This document shows positions 1-20,200 of a stretch of DNA of 64,000 bases, piece after piece (the stretch's first letter is position 1; each line of letters starts with the position of its first letter). The stretch is from Anisakis pegreffii. Lineage: Eukaryota; Nematoda; Chromadorea; Rhabditida; Anisakidae. The notes under the pieces are model-generated. The model saw only the letters and a program-made list of their open reading frames with translations, did no database searches and was not told the DNA's origin. The translations under genes and the position numbers were made by a program. The stretch is from the NCBI GenBank assembly GCA_035041965.1, contig JAPYMA010001075.1, positions 1 through 64,000 on the forward strand, in the 5' to 3' direction.

Positions 1-1321
1 GTATTGCTAGTTATTACATAAGATATATTCATTCCCATGATCCGTGCTCAGTCATCACTGATTACTATTTTGACAATTCGTTAGTCTGCATGAAAATGCT
101 CTTTGAAAGTTCAAATAAATTTGAATCACAAACAACATTTATGAGCAATTACACGATCCCCTCACCTACAACGTGAAACAACCTTGTGGCAATCAAATCC
201 TTCATTCAGACCATCATCATCACACTATTTTCGTCCCTAATCTGCGTTTAAATCACTAAGTTAGAATCAATTCAAATACTTATTCTAAATAAAGCGATCA
301 TCATTTATCCATTCAATACAAACGGATCCATTGTCAGTTTGCTTTAACAAGAAATGAGTGAAGTGTTTTCATAACTGAACGGGTACATATGTGCTGAATC
401 AAGGATCTATTAGTTTTTCGTGCACTGTCCACAATTCAGCGACCAAAATGAGCTGCTAGCTAACTGACAATAAAAACATAAATTCAAATAGCCAATGGTG
501 ACCGTAACATTCAGATGGAGAACAGATCAACGCAAAATAAGCATTCGAACGAACCAATACGCTTAAATCAACTCAGCTACTGCAGTGAACGAACCAAATC
601 GTTAACGAATGAATAAGTAAATGAGCGACGCATAGATGATAACAAATGATACCGATCTAAATTTATTTTCCAAGTAAACAAAAAGGATGATAAAAACAAA
701 CAATGAAAATGATCATGAAATCACCCACTGAGCTACACAATGATAGCAAGAATTTTAATAAGATCGATATGATATTCAGTGTTGCGTAGTATTAAAAAAA
801 CGAACGACTGAAAAAAACGAAAACATTTTGTCTCAAAAACAACAAACAGAATCATCATCAATTTAACGATATGACTTGTTCTTCTTGAGAAGGAAAGGAA
901 ACAGGAGAAAAATCACTTTTGAAAATAAGAGAACACGCATTAATTGTTGCTGTTTTTGTTGTAGTATAGCGGTGATTGGTGAAGATTGAAATTTTTAATT
1001 CTCACAACAAAATGAAAAAAAACAATTGAAAGAAATAAATAATCAATCCCAATGAAACGGCTGGCAATCAAAGCTGAATTTCATACAATGATTTATTTGC
1101 TAATATGAGTGGATGATAAGATAAATATTACGAACCTATAACGACTACTGCTCGATAAGTAAGAGAGCATTATCAGTTGAAAAAGATGAAGATTGCAAGA
1201 AATTATTTCTCCGTCTATCTGTATATGACATGAAATAGGATGACGATTTTTGGAATTTCAGAAAAGGATCAGGTCATAAACGATACTAACAACAATAATA
1301 TTAATGCTCTGAAAAACGCAC

Positions 1322-1375
1322 CTGTCGATTACGTTCATCTTGAATTCTTGTAATTTGAATCTTCTTTCGGCCCAT
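1322..1375 (-). other. Inverted duplicate of mef-2 first coding exon
   Basis: This is the mirror image of 3324-3377. Read on the minus strand it gives ATG plus 18 codons, MGRKKIQITRIQDERNRQ, followed by an intact GT donor. The 5' splice acceptor is also mirrored (about 1413). Nothing in the copy is broken, so it could serve as the first exon of a divergent transcript leaving the window on the left. The rest of a MEF2 gene on that side is not visible here. If the palindrome is an assembly error, this copy does not exist. Confidence 0.85.
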
Positions 1376-2291
1376 AACTTTCGTATCGTATAAAAGTACA
1401 CGATCGACGATTCTGAGAACGATTAAAATAATATATATATATATATATAATATGGTATGAAATAAAGGTAGCCGTCGAATTGATCGATGAAATGAAACAA
1501 GTCACTGGAACCTGACGATGTGATGATGGATATGGCGTGGAATGACAGAACACGATATGAAATGGTATCGATTTTAAGCAGTAAATAACACGCACACACA
1601 CAGTAGTCTCACTTTCAGGTAATGATAATATTTGCTACTAATCAAGGTGATAATGAAGGTGAAGAATTGATTCGATATCAAACTGATACGCTTCAATCAA
1701 TCGATTAATTGAATGCGCCAGGGAGAGGACGGCGTATTACGATTATGGCACTCGTTTCATCATCACTTCAAACTTCCTACTTACTGTTAATAGGTGACAG
1801 TAATAGAAAGCAGTAATCGAAACAGCTATCTAAAACAATAATAATGGTATTATTATGACGATGAATGATTGGTGAATGTTGCTCTTGTTCAACAACACAC
1901 GCTATTCAATTGACTACTTTCATTAAATTTCGTTGTTGTTGTAATAAGAAGGTGCAAGAAGCACACATCATCAGAAACAGTGCTGAACGACTGCTGCCCG
2001 CCGCGACGTGCCTAACGCAGCAGACCGGTTGGTTGGTCTGTTGGCTGCTGCTACTGCTACTGCTACTGCTGTTGCTGTTGCTGTTACTTGGTTGGTTACA
2101 ACCTCGAAAACACACAAATACAATAATTATTATCATTGTTTTACATTACATCAATTCATATTTTTCAGTAGTACCCCAACATAACATCATTATGTAGCCT
2201 AAGATGATAGAGTAAAGTTGAATTCATAATTCTGCTGTCATAGCAGCTCTTACCTCAGTATTACATCTTAATTAATTCGCTCATTTCATGT

Positions 2292-2407
<116 letters not shown>

Positions 2408-3270
2408 ACATGAAATGAGCGAATTAATTAAGATGTAATACTGAGGTAAGAGCTGCTATGACAGCAGAATTATGAATTCAACTTTACTCTATCATCTTAG
2501 GCTACATAATGATGTTATGTTGGGGTACTACTGAAAAATATGAATTGATGTAATGTAAAACAATGATAATAATTATTGTATTTGTGTGTTTTCGAGGTTG
2601 TAACCAACCAAGTAACAGCAACAGCAACAGCAGTAGCAGTAGCAGTAGCAGCAGCCAACAGACCAACCAACCGGTCTGCTGCGTTAGGCACGTCGCGGCG
2701 GGCAGCAGTCGTTCAGCACTGTTTCTGATGATGTGTGCTTCTTGCACCTTCTTATTACAACAACAACGAAATTTAATGAAAGTAGTCAATTGAATAGCGT
2801 GTGTTGTTGAACAAGAGCAACATTCACCAATCATTCATCGTCATAATAATACCATTATTATTGTTTTAGATAGCTGTTTCGATTACTGCTTTCTATTACT
2901 GTCACCTATTAACAGTAAGTAGGAAGTTTGAAGTGATGATGAAACGAGTGCCATAATCGTAATACGCCGTCCTCTCCCTGGCGCATTCAATTAATCGATT
3001 GATTGAAGCGTATCAGTTTGATATCGAATCAATTCTTCACCTTCATTATCACCTTGATTAGTAGCAAATATTATCATTACCTGAAAGTGAGACTACTGTG
3101 TGTGTGCGTGTTATTTACTGCTTAAAATCGATACCATTTCATATCGTGTTCTGTCATTCCACGCCATATCCATCATCACATCGTCAGGTTCCAGTGACTT
3201 GTTTCATTTCATCGATCAATTCGACGGCTACCTTTATTTCATACCATATTATATATATATATATATATTA

Positions 3271-3286
3271 TTTTAATCGTTCTCAG
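3271..3286 (+). promoter_or_regulatory. Candidate 5' (trans-)splice acceptor of mef-2
   Basis: A pyrimidine-rich stretch ending in TTCTCAG lies 37 bases before the mef-2 ATG and fits the nematode acceptor consensus. It could receive a spliced leader or an upstream non-coding exon. It is duplicated in mirror image in the left arm. Confidence 0.5.
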
Positions 3287-3323
3287 AATCGTCGATCGTG
3301 TACTTTTATACGATACGAAAGTT

Positions 3324-11205
<7,882 letters not shown>

Positions 11206-14200
11206 ACTGACGATCACCGATCATTGTTGTTAGATGGATGAAGAGGAATGCAATCAAGATTCTCATTTCTTATCATTTATATCGGTAATTGATCATCTCA
11301 AAAATGATGACTGCTCTGTCACGACGAATTAATTGCTCGATGTTTTGTCGATTGCAAACATTCGCTCGGTTATTCACTCTATTTGGCCCAGTTCTATCAT
11401 TTGTGCCCATTCAACTTCATACTTTTGCGGTCAGTTCATTGGTCCGGTACGCGTTTTGCCTAGCCATATTTGTGTTCATTCCTCATTTACTTTTATCACT
11501 GTCAGTTCAAAGAATCTGCACGTGAGCAAGCAGCAAGCGACTAGTTATTACCAAAGAGCAGATCTAATCAAGTTAATGCCTTTCTTTTATTCATTCCTCT
11601 AAAACAATAATCAGTCTTAACAGTCAAATGCGTTCTCTGTCTTTCCTCAACTCTAAATTTACTTCAACAATTTGTATCGTTCAAAACTTACTTAAATGAC
11701 ACGACACACATTTAATGACACATTAACTTCCAGAAAGATTAATGATATTGTTGTCGGTGATGAACTAAATGAACAATCTTCTAAAGAGTTGTTCATTTAT
11801 GACAATAACAGAAGTGCTAAACTCAAGGTTGTTATGCACGGCAGTAATTTAGTCTCGTTTCTAGTCATTGTTTCTCGTTTTTAATGTATGCTATGTTATA
11901 CATAATTCAATATAAATATACATGTACGATTAATAAATTAAGGTTCATTGAAGAAACACTCCACATATATATCGCTTACTACAAGTGATATATATCGTCT
12001 TCATTGACATTACATGTTCTATACCCAGGGATTTTCCTTTCCAGATGTATTGTTTCTTCAGAAATATTTTGTTTGTTGTTGTTGTGTTGTTGTTGTGTTG
12101 TTGACATACATGATTCTAATGCTTCTATATTGCATACATTTGAAATTTAAATGTTACTTTCTCAATGTTACTTGTTTTGTTTTTGTTAATTCCGGTAATT
12201 ATCAGTTTTTTGATAGATCGATGTTTTATAGCGGTATTCGACAACTTCAGATATGTGATGATTGATTTATTTCATGACTGCTCTCTTTATTTCAATAGGT
12301 TGATGGATAATAGAGAGAGCATAATAATAGTTTTTATTACTGTACGCTTTGATGGTATATTGTGAAATATATTCTATGGTTCGAGAATAATATTAACAAT
12401 ACAGATATGTGAAACGCTTTTGAAAGTTCATGAGTCTTCGAAAGATCTTGAATATTGACAAATAACATTAAGCTAATGAAAAACAACACTTGATTAAGCA
12501 AAGTTGATGTGAACTCGTCTCGTTTCTGTACTGTTATTGTTATTATTATTATTATGTGAATGTTTCGCTCGGTGTTTGTTCTCTTTCATGTAACGAAAGG
12601 TGTTTCGACTAATGAAACTTGCCACTACTTCACCTACTATGCGAACACAAACATACATATGCATCGAAGAAAAGAGTTAATGATTTTTGTGCATTGAAAA
12701 TTACTCCAGTTTTCAAAGAAGCGAATCCGAAAAATGAATCCGCGCAATGATTCCATAAGATTACTCGCTAGCCACTCATGTCTCTCTGTTTATGATTGCA
12801 TCAACATCCTCTTCAGAAGGACTACTAAAAATCCTTTGAAGATATCATTCACAAAAAGCATATCTCATTTACAGCAGGCTAATGAATATCTCAGTCTAGT
12901 TGTTGAAAGGCGAATATCGATTGATTGTCACTGTGTTGATTGCACAGGTAAAGATGTTACAAAAAGTGAATCTAGTAACAGTATCATTTACTCATTTCGA
13001 AATTAAGTAACTCTGTATGCAGCTTTGCGTTTGCATCCAACAATCAAACGAACGTCATTATCAGTAATAAGGTCAATCATATTGATAAACACTCTACTAT
13101 AGAAATAATACATTAATGATAATAACAATGGTTAAAAAAATTAAAAAGAAGACGAAAACATTACGAATGAGCAATAGGACTGTTTGACCAAGAGTCAGAT
13201 AAAAACATCATCAATAAAAAACAAAACGCATTATTGATAACAGTGAAGCCAAACAATAATAATAACAATAATAATATTCAGCAATTTGGGGATTCTCAAT
13301 TAAACTTTTCAGTCAGTACTTCTTCCTTTATTACTCTATAACGGAAGAAATACTGACTGAAAAGTTTAATTGAGAAGCTGTATTGTGACAATGTGCGATC
13401 GACACTACTGATTTGATGTAGCGACACGATCGGCCATGTGCAACAGTTCCGGGTGAGATCTTGAATAATGCGCGAGCGCAGAATTCGGCGGTGTTGGAAA
13501 AACAACTAGACGGCATTCACGAATGAACAATACACACAGATATCAAATAAGCTAGAAATCTTCTCTCACAGAAGCACTCTTTCAACCAGCATATGAATTT
13601 GTTGCACAAAAACCCCTTTCTTTTAGAATGCATAAGTAAAATAAGACATATTCTAGAATGGAAGTAACTTATCAAAAAAGATTATTTTTCTTTACAAAAA
13701 TTGAACAAAGCAAAAAAAGTAAAGTCAAAAGATAACTAATGGGATCAAAGTGTATTCGAGAAATATTTAAATCAATAAAGCTCGACGTATATCGTGCACA
13801 AGAGGCCTATCCTATTTTACACTAAACGAACGAAAATTTCAGAAATAATGACCGATTAGTGGAGAAGACATGAATGTGACCTGGAAATGAAATGTGCTGC
13901 TCGCAAATAAATATCCACGAAAAATTGGGTTGAACATTTCTGACAGCATATGCCACCTATGGATGATAATGCAACAGATATACATGTACGATATATACAT
14001 AAACGATTATTACCCACAACAACAGTGAAACGCTTCAAGTGGTACGGAAAACGATGAAAAAGCATTGAGAGATGCATTCATTAATTTTTTCAGAACTGAA
14101 TAGAAATAGATAGAGAGAGTTGTTTTGGTAATCAACACAATCATCATGACAATGATGACGGCGAGAAAAGCAACTGAACAACAAAACTGATAAATAAATT

Positions 14201-14291
14201 CTCTCTGGCGATATGGTAGAATATGAATAATCACCAGCGAATCGATGGAGGAAGGGAACAGTGAATATGTAAATAGAAGTGATTCCTTTTG
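11206..14291. other. Convergent intergenic region, mef-2 to gei-17
   Basis: The two genes converge here, so this holds both 3' UTRs. A possible mef-2 poly(A) signal AATAAA lies at 11932-11937. A 13-bp-stem hairpin of AT-rich sequence (11965-11995, 5-base loop) and a much longer hairpin (13293-13376, separate entry) are present. The open frames at 11289-11602, 12014-12365 and 12734-13006 have no recognisable domain and look like chance. Confidence 0.6.
13293..13376 (-). repeat. 34-bp-stem hairpin, possible small-RNA precursor or fold-back element
   Basis: Arms 13293-13326 and 13343-13376 pair across a 16-base loop. The only non-Watson-Crick position is 13319/13350. On the plus strand it is C:A, on the minus strand G:U, so a minus-strand RNA would pair along all 34 positions. 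The arm begins TCTCAATTAAACTTTTC. It lies about 0.9 kb downstream of the gei-17 stop on the same strand. I do not recognise a known microRNA; a small palindromic transposon remnant is equally possible. Confidence 0.85.
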
Positions 14292-17200
14292 TCAGTTGTA
14301 TCGACGAGATGAACCAGCTGTTTGATGAATACTTGCCATGAAATTGCGTAGCTGTTCGGCAATAATTGGATTATATGGATCTTGGAAGACTGGGTAGGTC
14401 GTATCCAAGCCATGGATGAAGGGGATACCAGCAGCAGCACTGCTGGGAAGAGTGGGAGGTGGCGGCGGGGGAGGGGAATAGAATGGAAAGAACTGTGCTG
14501 AGGACGGCGGGGTTTGATTGCTTGAAACTGCAGTAGCTGACGATACACATGCTGCTGCTGCTGCTGTTGACACATTGATTTGCTGTTGTGAAATGAGTGA
14601 AAAATACTGATTGTTACTGTTGGTGATTGGTGGCGAGTGGAGTGATCGAGATGTTGTTATTGCGTTATGGGACTTTGACAACGACTGTGACGAAGATTGC
14701 GATTCAGATCGCATCTGTGCAGCCACTTCGGTGGGGTCACTATCGTCGAGATCGATACAAATAATTGATTGATTCGATACCGAATTCGATCGACTATCAG
14801 CTGAAGGGAACATAACCGATGAAGAAGACGAAGTGGAATGTTGCTGTTGATGATATGTCGGCAAGCCTCTTGAGTTATTCATGCTGCCGCTGCTACTGCT
14901 GCTATTATTATTTATCACCGCACCATTCAAACGAAGGTTCGTCAGCGCTGCTGTTGATGCACTTGCACTGACCACTTCCTCCACCTGATTTTAATCAACA
15001 ATTATTACAAATATGTTAGCTTACATTAAAAAGGAACCACTTAACTTAATCATTTCAAGTAACTTTGTATTATTATCCAATGCACAACCAACTTTTCATT
15101 CTATCATATCATGCTAAAAAATAAGAATAAGCAACTCTAGCATATATATCACTTCCATCCTGCATTCGACCGGTGACAAAGTGGTTCACTTAATTCAATA
15201 CTAATAATGATAACAATGACAATAATAATAATAGGAATTTACCTCATCATCACTATCTCCGAGAACAATCACATCATCGTCAAAAGCTGCAGCAGATGAT
15301 GATGCACACATGCCAGCAGCATTACTGTTACTATTGCACTGAGCAGTGATTGAAGGCGCAGAAGAGATACGATGATGGCTGTTGAGTGGACATGCGGCGA
15401 ATGAACGCAACTTCTTCGACGGTATCTCGTCATCGGCACCGTCCGACAATGATTCATCTCGTTGTTCCACAACCGGGCGCCATTCACCATCCGCTAACAA
15501 CTCCACCTCAGTGACATTTCGACTGGCTTTCTTCAGTACCTGCTCAAAATACCTAAACGACAACCAAAACAACCAATTGCACATTTACACTATCCATTTT
15601 TTTCACACAAACAATTTGCGACGATCAAGCCGCACCAAGATACTCGAATTTTAAGTCATTATGAAATTCGAAATTACAGTTTCCCATTTTCAAAACATTT
15701 CACACCGGATCTTCACTTCTGCGACCAAAATTGCGCAAAATTGGTTGCAACGGCTCGAACTTTTGAATTCAGAACAATAAACTAGCGGAATGCCTTCAAT
15801 ACTTTAAAATTTCAACTTAAACCAAGAGGAATAGGTGAGTGGAATTTGCCGCACTTTCAAAGTCATGGACTGAGTCCTCCGGTAAACCTTTACCTTTGTC
15901 GCATTTCGAATTTCAATCTAGCATCAACGTGAGCCACACGATCAGCCTAAGCCTAAGCACCTCGGCAATCCTAAGTCCAAGCACGGACTTTGTCTCAGAC
16001 CAACAACCAGATTTAGATTACGGCTTCATCGATGCATAAGTTAATGCTTCCGTATTGGTGGGTTTCACCTCGGTCTTGAGATGAGGCTTATCGAGGGACC
16101 AAGGCTGATTTAACCCAAACCTAGGCTGGGGCTTACCCTATCCTCAAGCTGAGATTTATCCTGAACTTCGGTGGGGGTTCACCGTAGGATGTGAGCAGAG
16201 GCTCGCAACGAGGATCAGGTTGAGGCTTGTAATGAGGCTCAGTCTGAGGTTTACTCCGTGCTTGGACTTAGGACTGCCGATGTGTTTGAGACGACCTATT
16301 AACTAACTAGTGCAACACCCCACACTGTGCAACAATCTCAGAATGATCGTGAGGCGATGCTACAGCCCTTGAAATTAGTTTTCGAGACTACCGACCGAGG
16401 ACTATTTCAGTGGACGACGGCTGAAGTCGAAAAGGACTGAACCGCCCCTTTACCGGTGGCCACAAACTGACAAGCAAGCCTTGTCAGTGTTGAATTTCAT
16501 GCATCCTGGACCCTCATCATGCTCAGGAAAATGCAGTAGATGGTCAACTGCGGACAGATTTACGGAATCGCCCACTGTAACATAATTCCATGTATTTTTT
16601 CAGGTGCAGAGACGTAGGAATCAAAGGTAAAGCTCTCTGAATGCGATATCCACACGATAAAGTCAATTTAGATGTGTCCACTGAAGTATTTTATGTATTT
16701 GCAAACGAATGAAAGTGATTACAAACAAAAGGAGGCGTTTGAAAACCGCTTTTTTTGCAGCGTTCATGTTGAAAAATAAATTCTTTTAATTGTCAAATAC
16801 AGATGTTTTCTGTCGATTTTTGCTACGGTTTTTTCTTTCGATATTCATAAATAAATAACGGGAGCATTCCTTCGGTCGTTTTTCTCCTAGACTTTATTGC
16901 TTTCTTTCGTTTTTTGTTGATTTAACGGTGTTTAATTTGTTTCTTGTTTTCTACATTCATAAATTCAGTTTCTTGGGATGTGACGTTATTCGCGAAATGA
17001 AGTGTTACATTACTACAGATGATGTGAAGCAATACTGCTCCGATGAATAATGACTAGTGTTACATTACAAAGTTAAAAGTGATGACATAAACAAACAGGG
17101 AATCTCGGTTCCCCAACTGGAACTGAACAAAAAAAATATTTTCAATGCCTATCAGATGGAATCAAGATGAGCTGACTTTTGGTGGCCATCAGCCGAAACC

Positions 17201-20200
17201 CAAAGTGACTGATTAGACGGTGATCTCGGGAAAACGTACTTCTGTGGACATCGGTAGGATATGCAATGGTGGTCGCCGAAAAGAATCTTTCGGCTCCCAA
17301 TTTGTACGTACGTACTGATAACAATAGCGCATTTTATAGGTGTGATAAATAATCTATCGCATTTGAACAAGTCACCTCTCAATCATTTTCATCGTTCATT
17401 CTCGCATTTCAATTCCCTTATGCCAATCTGCTTGCATGCCTTTCGTTTTCTTACATTCATTCGTTATAGCTCACATGACACTTTTGTTTCAGACAAGGAT
17501 GGTGAGATTTTTCTTGCCTTTCCGCAAATATATAACATAATCATCTCTATGTTTTTGCTTACCTTATCGTTTTCAGAGTAATACTGAATGTGGAAGCGAC
17601 TGGATGAGTTGCTAAACGAAGTGGGCGATAGGCCAAAAAAGGGTTGAGAACCAATGAAGTAGAATGAATTACAGAAAAATAGCTCCTGTTATAAAGTATT
17701 TTCTTACATTTCATTAAATTAGCATTCAATGACTCCTTGTTGAAACGACTTTGCACATAAAAGACAAAGGTCAAAGCGTCTCAACTCTTCAAATGATCCT
17801 GGTAATGAAAGCCCTGGAATCTCCCGCAAAAACGAAACATCCACAGGAGAAACGATCTTCTCCCGTCAGAATCCCCCTTTTTCAACACTACTATGAGTAT
17901 ACCAATTGAATTTGGGCAAGTGCATCACAATCAAACGGAAAGACACCACACAAACAAAAATCCACAAAAAAACATGCTTGCTTCAATATGTCGTCTATAG
18001 CAGCAATAAGATGAGATGTAATAAACACAATATATGTATAATTTTTAGGAAGTGAGTAGAAGATGAATGGTAATGAACATGAATAGTGAACTGCATGCTC
18101 AACATAATACTCTTAAACGAAATGAAATAAATAAAGTTCTCTCAATGAAGTGAGCTTGAATGAATTACCCGTCAATGATAAGATTCTCGTATGTAACTGA
18201 TTTGTCGCAAATGGCGCACTTCCATGTTGGGCGTTTTTCATTCATTTTCAGATATAGCATTAGATCGAAACATTGCAAATGTTCACAATCGTATCCTTTC
18301 ACTGGCGTGATCATCCGAGTACGACCCAACTAAACCAACAGTTCATTTATATATTCAATGGAAAAAGTTAGTAATCGAAAGTGAGCAACTCACCGGACAA
18401 AGTAGAGTGAATTTGATACTTTCCATTTGCACACCATCGTCTTCATCATCATCACGTAATTTTTCGCTGATTGCTCGCTTCGTAACGAATAAATCACGTC
18501 TTGCATGCACATTTGATACTAGACGTTTCCTGAGATGCAATATCAACCATTACCTAATAAGACTAATAAAACACTCGTTTCGAGTAACCGACCCACTGAA
18601 TAAATCCATCAATCATTGACTATTGATCAGCTATGTTATAGCTGATGATTCCATTCCCATTAATACCCTACCCATCAATCAGCGGTGTTCATATAGTCAA
18701 TCAGAAACAATCTTCTCAGAAAATTGGCTCATAACATTCTCACACAGCAGCACTGTGTGTGTGGTCGAAGGATCGGATTCGTTCAGCAAAATTATGCTGT
18801 GCTTCACTTATGAGTGCTTATTATTGATAACAAATCAAATGAATGTTAACAGTAACAAAATGAACAGTGGATCATCGATTGTAACAGTTTAGTTAACAGT
18901 GATGATTGAACTATCAGATTACTACTCATAAACGCAAGATTACTGATAAGTGAACGGGATTTCAAATCATTACAGCCACTTGTTTTAAAGAAGTGCTTTC
19001 GCTTTCGACTAAGCATCGTGTTTCATGACGGCTTTTCTTTTGAAGGAGAGCTTTCGACATGTTGTTTGCGTTAAAGGCTGGAGATGAACATCGTAGTAGT
19101 GGAGAAAAATAATTCAAAGGATTCTTCATCAAATTCCATGAAAATGAATAAGCGATGCAAGTAAAAGAAAATAGTTCACGAAATTAGCTCGAAACATACA
19201 ACAAGATCTCAGATGTTAATCGATTCACCACAAAAATTCCCACTGCCCAAGCACGTCGATCTGCTGACCATTCAATAAGTACCTTATGCTCTTTGTCTAC
19301 TTCGCGATGATACTGTACAAACGGAGTGATATTCACCGGACGACTGGGACGTTTCGGTTCAACATTTGGTTTATTGGTTGGTATAACATTCTGAAATATC
19401 GTTGTTGTGTCTGATTTCTCAATGATCAGCATATCGAATCACGAATGACTGTTGTGTTTGCATAATACTATGTTGAAGAACACTGTAGAAACACTCGTGT
19501 GAAAATACCCAGAAAATTACTCATACACGGAAACATTCTTGGTTCACTAGAATACGAGAAGAAATCAGCACTTTTGAGACTAAAATAAGTTCGTTAAGTA
19601 CGTGAGCCGTTGAAGAATTAACCAATCGAAACCGACCGGTAGAGGAACACCTGTATTGTCGATCTTCACCTCACAATTTGGTGGAAAATCATCGGCTTGT
19701 TCCTTAGAAGGATCCAACAAAAAGAATCGCATCTGAACCTCAACACGAGGCAGAACGGCTGGCTCATTTCTAAACTTTTGGGTATGAAATGAAGAAGAAT
19801 ACTGTCGAATATCATAACAAAAATAAAAGAAAAGAATACGAACAATCGAAAGATGAACAAAACTGATCATTACCTATAATTAAGAAGCCGTAAAACGTCT
19901 GAAGGAACAATAAATTTGAAAGCACTTCGTAATGTTTGACGAATTGTCGATGAGGACGCTGGTAGTTCTGATAACTCAAGTAACGTCTTCGTCTGAATAT
20001 ATCAGCAATCATTTATCGACTTTTTGAAACAACAACTCGACTCAATAAGTATCTTTTACCCCATACAAAAAGTTCATAGATTCAATCCATCACTTTTCAT
20101 AAATTCACTCACACACTCTTTCTTTATTTTCCTTTCATACACATTCACCCAACACACAACGACGAATCAATTTTTACTTGATATGCTGCGGAATGAATAA

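Noticed and set aside
11965..11995. Short AT-rich hairpin as a small-RNA precursor
   Set aside because: Thirteen-base stem with a 5-base loop, mostly AT alternation; expected by chance in such DNA.
15382..15654. Plus-strand frame opposite a gei-17 exon
   Set aside because: Shadow of the PIAS coding exon 15243-15552.
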